64,000 nucleotides of DNA from Acidobacteriota bacterium (GTDB lineage Bacteria > Acidobacteriota > Vicinamibacteria > Vicinamibacterales > CAVVIG01): positions 1 through 64,000 of the forward strand of contig QHWB01000053.1 of assembly GCA_003222395.1 (NCBI GenBank), written 5' to 3'. Numbering within the stretch: position 1 is the stretch's first letter; each line of letters begins with the position of its first letter. The translations under genes and the position numbers were made by a program. This document shows positions 58,769-64,000 of the stretch, piece after piece. The notes beneath the pieces were generated by a model. That model worked only from the letters and a program-made list of their open reading frames with translations, was not told the DNA's origin and did no database searches.

Positions 58769-61227
58769 CTCGAACGACTCTTCTCGCGCTGGCCGCTGCC
58801 TGCGCGATTGCTCTTCCGGCGTCCGCGCAGACAGCCACCGTGACCGGCACGGTCATCGATCAGTCCAACCTCGCCGTGCCGGGCGCGACGGTCGCGCTCA
58901 GCGGATCGTCGGCGAACGCGACGACCACGTCGGGCGCGCGCGGCGAGTACACGTTTCGGAACGTTCCGAACGGCACGTACAAACTCACCGTGACGCTCGT
59001 CGGCTTCGCCAACGGCGCGCGCGACAACATCGTCGTCGGCGGACAGAACGTCGAGGTGCCGCCGATCACGCTGGCCATCGCGAGCCTCACCGACACCGTC
59101 GTCGTATCCGCGACGAAATCCGACACGAAGCTGATCGACGCGCCCGCGACGCTCAGCGTCATCCCGAGCAGCGTGCTGGAGAGCACGCCCGCACAGAACT
59201 ACGGCGACCTGCTGCGCGCGGTGCCCGGCATCAACGTCATTCAGCTGTCGGCGCGCGACATCAACGTGACCAACCGTCAGGCCACGTCGACGCTGAGCAA
59301 CTCGCAGCTGGTCCTGCTCGACGATCGCTCGATCTATCTCGATTTCTTCGGGCTGGTGCTGTGGGATTTCATGCCGACCAATCTGTCCGATGTGAAACAG
59401 ATCGAGGTGATCCGCGGCCCGGCGTCCGCCGTGTGGGGCGCCAACGCGATGACCGGCGTCGTCAACGTCATCACGAAGTCGCCGCGCGAGGCGCCCGGCA
59501 CCAGCGTGTCGATCACCGCCGGCGGGTTCAGCCGCGATGCCGGATCGACGGTCGGGAAAGGGATGGGATCGATTTTCGGCGCGAACGCGACGATTGCGCA
59601 GGCGCCCAACTCGATCTGGTCGTACCGGATCAGCGCCGGGTACTTCAATTCCGATCCGATGCCGCGGCCGACGGGACAGATTCCGCGCATCACGGATCCC
59701 CGCGATCCATCGGCGACGGTCGGCGGCGGGTTCTATCCGGCCGACACGGCCGGAGCGCCCGGCTCCGCGTTTCACAACGTCGGCACGAGCCAGCCGAAGT
59801 TCGACGCGCGCGTCGATCAGGAGATCGGCGAAGGACGCATCACCTACGGCGGCGGCATCGCCGGTTCGTCGGGCATCATCCACACAGGCGTCGGCCCCTT
59901 CGACATCCAGAAGGGGTCTTACATGGGCTACGCGAAGGTGAACTATCGGAAGCGCGGCATCAAGGTGAACGCGTTCACGAACATCACCAGCGCCGAGGCG
60001 CCGAATCTGCTGCTCGTCGATCCCGCGACCGCCAAGCCGCTCCAGCTCAATTTTTCGACGCAGACGTACGACATCGAGGCGGGCGACACGGTGCGCGCCG
60101 GCTCGAAGCAGGTGGTGACCTTCGGCGGCAACGTGCGGCGCAACAACTTCGACATCACGATTGCGCCCACAGCCGAGAACCGGACCGAGCTCGGCGCGTA
60201 CGCGCAGGACGAAATCTTCCTCGATCCGGTCCGCCTCACGATTGGCGGCCGCGTCGACAAGTTCGGCAACCTCAGCGACCCGGTGTTCTCTCCGCGCGTC
60301 GCGGCGGTGTTCAAGCTGCTGCCCGACCACTCGCTGCGCGTCTCGTTCAACCGCGCGTTCCGATCGCCGTCGGTCATCAACAATTACCTCGATATCGCGA
60401 TCGTCAACCCCACCGACCTGAGCGCGCTCGCGCCGCTCCTGCCGCCGGCGGGGCGGCCGCTGGTCGCGCAGCCGTTCCCGCTCGTCGTGCACGCCGTCGG
60501 CAGCAAGCTGCCGATCAACGGCCAGCCGCAGAAGGAGCTGACGGAGGAATCGGTGACGGCGTACGAAGTCGCCTACACCGGAACGATCCAGGGAAAGACG
60601 ACCTTCGGCGCGGCGTTCTACGTGAACGACAACAACGACAGCATCAACTTCACGCAGCTGCCGAACAGCCGCGATCCGTACACGGCCGCCAATCCGCCGC
60701 CCGGGTGGCAGCTCGGCGGACCGATCCTCGCTCTGCTCGCGCAGGCCGGCATCTTCCTGCCGCGCACGGCGTTCACCTATCTCAATCTCGGTCCGACGCG
60801 GCAGAAAGGCCTGGAGCTGTCGGTCGATCATCGGGTGAAGCGGGGGCTCAACGTGTTCGCGAACTACTCGTGGCAGGGCAAGCCGATCGTGCTCGACGAT
60901 CCGAATCCATTCCCGACCGCGGAGCTCGCGCTGCCGCCGACGAACCGGTTCAACATCGGCTTCAACGCCGACGGCGCGCGACTGCTCGGCGCCGCTTCGG
61001 TGAATTACTCGGACAAGGCGTTCTGGAGCGACGTCCTCTCCTCGCCGTTCCACGGCTTCACCGACGCGTACACGATGCTGAACGGCTCGTTCGGCGTGAA
61101 GTGGTCGGGCGGCAGGATCACGACGCTCGTCAAGGGGACGAATCTGACGAATGAGGACATTCAACAGCACGTGTTCGGCGATATCCTCAAACGATCGATC
61201 GTTGCAGAGGTGAGATTTGCGTATTGA
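58765..61227 (+). CDS. TonB-dependent receptor
   Basis: An 820-residue outer membrane receptor. The GTG start at 58765 has AAGGAGGA upstream and a signal peptide (TLLALAAACAIALPASAQ). A carboxypeptidase regulatory-like domain (GTVIDQSNLAVPGATVALSG) is followed by a clear plug: VVVSATKSDTKLIDAPATLS, QIEVIRGPASAVWGANAMTG, VVNVITKSPREAPG. The barrel ends with SIVAEVRFAY, a terminal aromatic. It is shorter and more canonical than the Oar-like receptor at 43088. Coupling with hydrolase and amidohydrolase genes suggests uptake of a small ester or amide substrate; that is inference. Confidence 0.94.
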   Translation: MTRTTLLALAAACAIALPASAQTATVTGTVIDQSNLAVPGATVALSGSSANATTTSGARGEYTFRNVPNGTYKLTVTLVGFANGARDNIVVGGQNVEVPPITLAIASLTDTVVVSATKSDTKLIDAPATLSVIPSSVLESTPAQNYGDLLRAVPGINVIQLSARDINVTNRQATSTLSNSQLVLLDDRSIYLDFFGLVLWDFMPTNLSDVKQIEVIRGPASAVWGANAMTGVVNVITKSPREAPGTSVSITAGGFSRDAGSTVGKGMGSIFGANATIAQAPNSIWSYRISAGYFNSDPMPRPTGQIPRITDPRDPSATVGGGFYPADTAGAPGSAFHNVGTSQPKFDARVDQEIGEGRITYGGGIAGSSGIIHTGVGPFDIQKGSYMGYAKVNYRKRGIKVNAFTNITSAEAPNLLLVDPATAKPLQLNFSTQTYDIEAGDTVRAGSKQVVTFGGNVRRNNFDITIAPTAENRTELGAYAQDEIFLDPVRLTIGGRVDKFGNLSDPVFSPRVAAVFKLLPDHSLRVSFNRAFRSPSVINNYLDIAIVNPTDLSALAPLLPPAGRPLVAQPFPLVVHAVGSKLPINGQPQKELTEESVTAYEVAYTGTIQGKTTFGAAFYVNDNNDSINFTQLPNSRDPYTAANPPPGWQLGGPILALLAQAGIFLPRTAFTYLNLGPTRQKGLELSVDHRVKRGLNVFANYSWQGKPIVLDDPNPFPTAELALPPTNRFNIGFNADGARLLGAASVNYSDKAFWSDVLSSPFHGFTDAYTMLNGSFGVKWSGGRITTLVKGTNLTNEDIQQHVFGDILKRSIVAEVRFAY

Positions 61228-63025
61228 CGTCTCTCTCCGGCTTGTTCTCTTCGCCCTGGTCATCACATCTTCAGCCGGCGTCCGCGCGCAGTCGCGCGGC
61301 GCCGCGCCGCAGCCCGCGGATCTCGTCCTGCGCGGCGGCAAAATCGTCACCGTCGACGGGGGCCGACCGGTCGTCGAAGCGCTCGCGGTGTCAGGCGACA
61401 CGATCGTCGCGGTCGGACCGAACCAGGAGATTCAGGCGTACGTCGGTCCGAACACGAGGGTGATCGATCTCAAAGGCGCGCTGGCGACGCCCGGTTTCAT
61501 CGACGCGCACGTCCACTTCACCGGCGTCGGCGAAGCGGCGCGGAACCTGAAGCTCTCCACCGCCTCCGACTGGGACGACATCGTGCGCATGGTCGGCGAC
61601 GCGGCGAAGCGCGCGAAGCCGGGCGAATGGATCCTCGGGCGCGGCTGGCATCAGGAAAAATGGTCGCACGTGCCGTCGCCGAACGTCGAAGGCTTCCCGC
61701 TGCACGAAGCGCTCAGCCGCGCGTCGCCGAACAACCCGGTGTGGCTCACGCACGCGAGCGGCCACGCCGGGTTCGCGAACGCGAAGGCGATGGAGGCGGC
61801 GGGCGTCACGAGGACGACCGAGGATCCGAAGGGCGGAAAGATCCTGAAAGACGGCCGTGGCAATCCCACGGGTCTGTTCAACGAGCGGGCCCAGTCGCTC
61901 ATCGCCGACGCGCTGGCGCGCGATCGGGCCCGGCGAACGCCGGCCGAGGTCGAGGCCGACCTTCGGCGCGACATCGATCTCGCCGCGCAGGAAGCGCTGT
62001 CGAAAGGGCTGACGACCGTCAGCGACGCCGGCTCGCCGCCGTCGACGATCGAGGTGATGAAGAAGGTCGTCGACGAGCGCAAGCTGCCGCTTCGCGTGTG
62101 GATGATGCTGCGCGAGACGCCCGATCGCCTCGCGATCGACATGCCGAAGTACCGCACGGTCAACTACGGCGACAAACGCTTCACGGTTCGAGCCGTCAAG
62201 CGCGCGATCGACGGCGCGCTGGGATCGCGCGGCGCCTGGATGCTCCAGCCCTACAGCGATCTGACGTCCACGAGTGGGTTCAACACCGACTCGCTCGAGG
62301 ACGTGACCCGCGCGGCGGAACTCGCGGTCATCAACGATTATCAGTTGTGCGTGCACGCGATTGGCGACCGCGGCAACCGCGAGGTGCTCGACATCTACGA
62401 GGAGACGTTCAAGCGACATCAGGACAAGGCAACCTCGAGCTCGAGCGGGCGCAACGCGCGAGTGAGCGCGGCCGGGCGCGGGTCCCCCGCCGCAGTGATA
62501 GACGGCAAGAACCTCCGCTGGCGCATCGAGCACGCGCAGCATCTGAACGCGGCGGATATTCCACGGTTCGCACAGCTCGGCGTCATCGCGTCGATGCAGG
62601 GGATTCACGCGACTTCCGACGCGCCGTTCGTGCTCGCGAGGCTCGGGCCGAAGCGAGCCGAAGAAGGTGCGTATGTCTGGCAGAAGCTGATGAAGGCAGG
62701 CGCGACAATCGCCAACGGGACAGATGCCCCGGTCGAGGACATCGATCCGATTCCGTCGTTCTACGCGTCGGTGTCGCGGAAGCTGAAGGACGGATCGGTG
62801 TTCTATCCGGACCAGCGCATGAGCCGCATGGAGGCGCTGCGCTCGTACACGATCGACGCGGCCTACGCGGGGTTCGACGAGAACATCAAGGGCTCGCTTC
62901 GGCCAGGCAAGCTGGCGGACATCACCGTCTTCTCGAAAGATCTGATGACGATTGCTGAGGACGACATTCCAACGGCGCAGGTCCTCTATACGATCGTCGG
63001 CGGCAAGGTGCAGTACAGCCGCTAG
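61217..63025 (+). CDS. YtcJ-like amidohydrolase, secreted
   Basis: A 602-residue amidohydrolase of the YtcJ/AepA type. The likely start is TTG 61217, with GAGGTGA upstream, overlapping the receptor stop; a signal peptide follows (LRLVLFALVITSSAGVRA). Motifs are GFIDAHVHFTGVGEAARNLK, WLTHASGHAGFANAKAMEAA, QLCVHAIGDRGNREVLDIYE, RWRIEHAQHLNAADIPRFAQ and IANGTDAPVEDIDPIPSFYA. A Ser/Gly-rich insert (SSSSGRNARVSAAGRGSP) interrupts the barrel. These enzymes hydrolyse exocyclic amide or ester bonds. It forms the third gene of the coupled operon starting at 57929. Confidence 0.92.
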   Translation: MRIDVSLRLVLFALVITSSAGVRAQSRGAAPQPADLVLRGGKIVTVDGGRPVVEALAVSGDTIVAVGPNQEIQAYVGPNTRVIDLKGALATPGFIDAHVHFTGVGEAARNLKLSTASDWDDIVRMVGDAAKRAKPGEWILGRGWHQEKWSHVPSPNVEGFPLHEALSRASPNNPVWLTHASGHAGFANAKAMEAAGVTRTTEDPKGGKILKDGRGNPTGLFNERAQSLIADALARDRARRTPAEVEADLRRDIDLAAQEALSKGLTTVSDAGSPPSTIEVMKKVVDERKLPLRVWMMLRETPDRLAIDMPKYRTVNYGDKRFTVRAVKRAIDGALGSRGAWMLQPYSDLTSTSGFNTDSLEDVTRAAELAVINDYQLCVHAIGDRGNREVLDIYEETFKRHQDKATSSSSGRNARVSAAGRGSPAAVIDGKNLRWRIEHAQHLNAADIPRFAQLGVIASMQGIHATSDAPFVLARLGPKRAEEGAYVWQKLMKAGATIANGTDAPVEDIDPIPSFYASVSRKLKDGSVFYPDQRMSRMEALRSYTIDAAYAGFDENIKGSLRPGKLADITVFSKDLMTIAEDDIPTAQVLYTIVGGKVQYSR

Positions 63026-63098
63026 TCGTCAGCTGCGGCAACCGGCTTCCTGAAGGTGCCACCGCACCGCGGGCACTGCCGGATCCACAATCCGCCCC

Positions 63099-63370
63099 AT
63101 GGCCAGCTACACATTCCGGTTGAATGGCCGTGAGGTCGCCGCCGATTCCTGGGATCCGGCGCAGCCGCTGCTCTACGTCCTGCGCGATCAGTTCGCGCTG
63201 CACGGCGCGAAATTCGGCTGCGGGCTCGGCCAGTGCGGCGCGTGCACCGTCCTCGTCCGACGGCGCTGCGGCGATTGCGAATGCGGTGTTCGATGCGACG
63301 GGCACTCGGCTGCGCAGCGTCCCGTTCACGCCCGAGCGCGTGAAGGCGGCGATGGCGGCGAGGCCCGCCC
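63099..63370 (+). pseudogene. iorA-iorB deletion scar
   Basis: Two ends of an isoquinoline 1-oxidoreductase-like locus are joined. The first 53 codons are the start of the 2Fe-2S subunit: MASYTFRLNGREVAADSWDP, then FGCGLGQCGACTVLV with the first Cys ligands. After CTVLV the sequence changes frame to AAAIANAVFDATGTRLRSVP and FTPERVKAAMAA, the C-terminal end of the molybdopterin subunit. All of the second iron-sulfur domain and nearly all of the large subunit (over 2 kb in relatives) are gone. The joint lies at about 63255-63262 within GACGGC-like sequence that both genes could have shared. Confidence 0.82.
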
Positions 63371-63397
63371 CACCACGAGCCTCCGGCCCGCAACACG

Positions 63398-63904
63398 CTA
63401 TTCCAGCAGCAGCGGCTCGGCGCGCTCTTCGGGCGCCGGCGCCAGCCGGCGATCGCGCATGATGAGCCGCGCGCAGGCGTTCCATCGCAGCAGCGCATCG
63501 TCGTTGCCGGCGGGACGAAAGCTTTCGGCGCGCTCGTACCAGACCATCGCCTCGCGCAGCCACCCGTAGACGTGCGGGAAGACGGCGGGCGACGCGCGCC
63601 GCAGCCGCGCCTTGGCCCGGCGCTCCCAGATGATGCCGGTGTAGTACGCGCGCTCGTACTCGTCGCGCAGCCGCGCGGCAACCTGCACCGCTTCGTCGTG
63701 CGCCGTCAGCAGGTCGTCGTCGAACTGATCGGTCAGCGCGAGCAGCAGCATCGCGAGCACTTCCTGGTTGTCGGCGTCGACTTGTAACGCGTCGAGACAG
63801 ATGCTCTCGGCCTCGCCAGGCTCGTTGAGGAGCCGGTAGCGCTCGGCCTTCGCCAGGGCGCGCGGCACCGATTCCGGCGAAAGCGTCTTGAGCTCGAATG
63901 TCAT
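63398..63904 (-). CDS. TPR-like hypothetical protein
   Basis: A 168-residue cytoplasmic protein with helical repeats resembling tetratricopeptide units: SVPRALAKAERYRLLNEPGE, AESICLDALQVDADNQEVLA, then VYGWLREAMVWYERAESFRP. CAGGGAGGA precedes the ATG at 63904. Two Cys and several Arg-rich patches are present. I associate it with uncharacterised conserved proteins that sit beside xanthine dehydrogenase-family genes, but that memory is weak. A protein-interaction role is likely for TPR folds. Confidence 0.75.
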   Translation of the reverse strand: MTFELKTLSPESVPRALAKAERYRLLNEPGEAESICLDALQVDADNQEVLAMLLLALTDQFDDDLLTAHDEAVQVAARLRDEYERAYYTGIIWERRAKARLRRASPAVFPHVYGWLREAMVWYERAESFRPAGNDDALLRWNACARLIMRDRRLAPAPEERAEPLLLE

Positions 63905-63920
63905 GAATGTCCTCCCTGCA

Positions 63921-64000
63921 TTGCTGATTTTAGATTGCTGATTGCTGATTGGATTGCTGATTGATTGCGGATTGTTGCTGATTGATGCTGATTGATTGAG
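63921..64000. repeat. simple ATTGCTGATT-type repeat
   Basis: Degenerate copies of TTGCTGATT and TGATTGAT fill the end of the window, upstream of the TPR-like gene. It is AT-rich against the surrounding DNA, and it may continue beyond the window. Confidence 0.85.

Noticed and set aside
58663-61401. A 912-codon open frame on the minus strand across the TonB receptor
   Set aside because: It is antisense to a receptor with clear plug and barrel motifs, is Arg-rich and has no family features. Such shadows are common at this GC content.
1-64000. tRNA, rRNA genes or CRISPR arrays
   Set aside because: By eye I found no TPsiC-like motifs in tRNA context, no rRNA segments and no regularly spaced repeats; a tRNA scan would be needed to be certain.

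Overview
The window looks like chromosome from a high-GC, free-living soil-type bacterium, most plausibly Acidobacteriota of the Vicinamibacteria lineage. This rests on style only: Oar-like TonB-dependent receptors with an N-terminal carboxypeptidase-regulatory-like domain, many secreted amidohydrolase, creatininase and PIG-L type enzymes, paired multicopper oxidase and SCO proteins, and a PilZ protein with LuxR-type regulators. There is no rRNA, tRNA or CRISPR array to fix the taxonomy.

Positions 1-10000 are an accessory, decaying zone. A serine recombinase survives as two separated halves (395-845 and 3100-3491, minus strand). Between them lie a dead IS630 transposase and a DUF433/DUF5615 toxin-antitoxin pair whose toxin is frameshifted. 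The recombinase's catalytic end is joined to a decapitated PEP-CTERM protein gene. A two-repeat secreted protein follows (4692-6374), then a PilT-like protein in which every ATPase motif is changed (6951-8507). Next come fragments of a hypothetical protein, a methyltransferase and a PIN toxin (8620-9934). Among them is a well-folded candidate small RNA ending in an intrinsic terminator (9192-9356).

Positions 10384-32737 are mostly intact genes: two secreted subtilases, two multicopper oxidase plus SCO modules (14663-17847 and 27364-29835), a PilZ protein, two LuxR-type response regulators (one with a degenerate receiver), an aminotransferase fused to a GNAT-like domain, a malate synthase-like enzyme and a THEP1 NTPase. 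Small secreted or lipoprotein genes sit beside both copper modules, suggesting extracytoplasmic copper-dependent oxidation.

Positions 32884-42942 hold a PQQ-type beta-propeller dehydrogenase, a large Ig-like surface protein, a J-domain protein, a SLATT-like two-TM protein and several small secreted proteins. There are also remnants of a class IV aminotransferase, an Hcp-like protein and an NHL propeller protein.

Positions 43088-63025 look catabolic. An Oar-like receptor converges on a PfkB kinase, GH4 glycosidase and amino acid/polyamine-type permease operon. A PIG-L deacetylase, a GYD protein and an amidohydrolase follow, then a secreted HpcH/HpaI-type aldolase, a GH108 muramidase and a secreted creatininase-like protein. 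A translationally coupled set of alpha/beta hydrolase, TonB receptor and YtcJ-like amidohydrolase closes this part. The window ends with an isoquinoline oxidoreductase locus reduced to a fused scar (63099-63370), a conserved hypothetical gene and a short simple repeat.

A dispersed repeat family (core TGACGTTCTGTTCTAAA) and a long palindrome punctuate the intergenic spaces of 49-57 kb.
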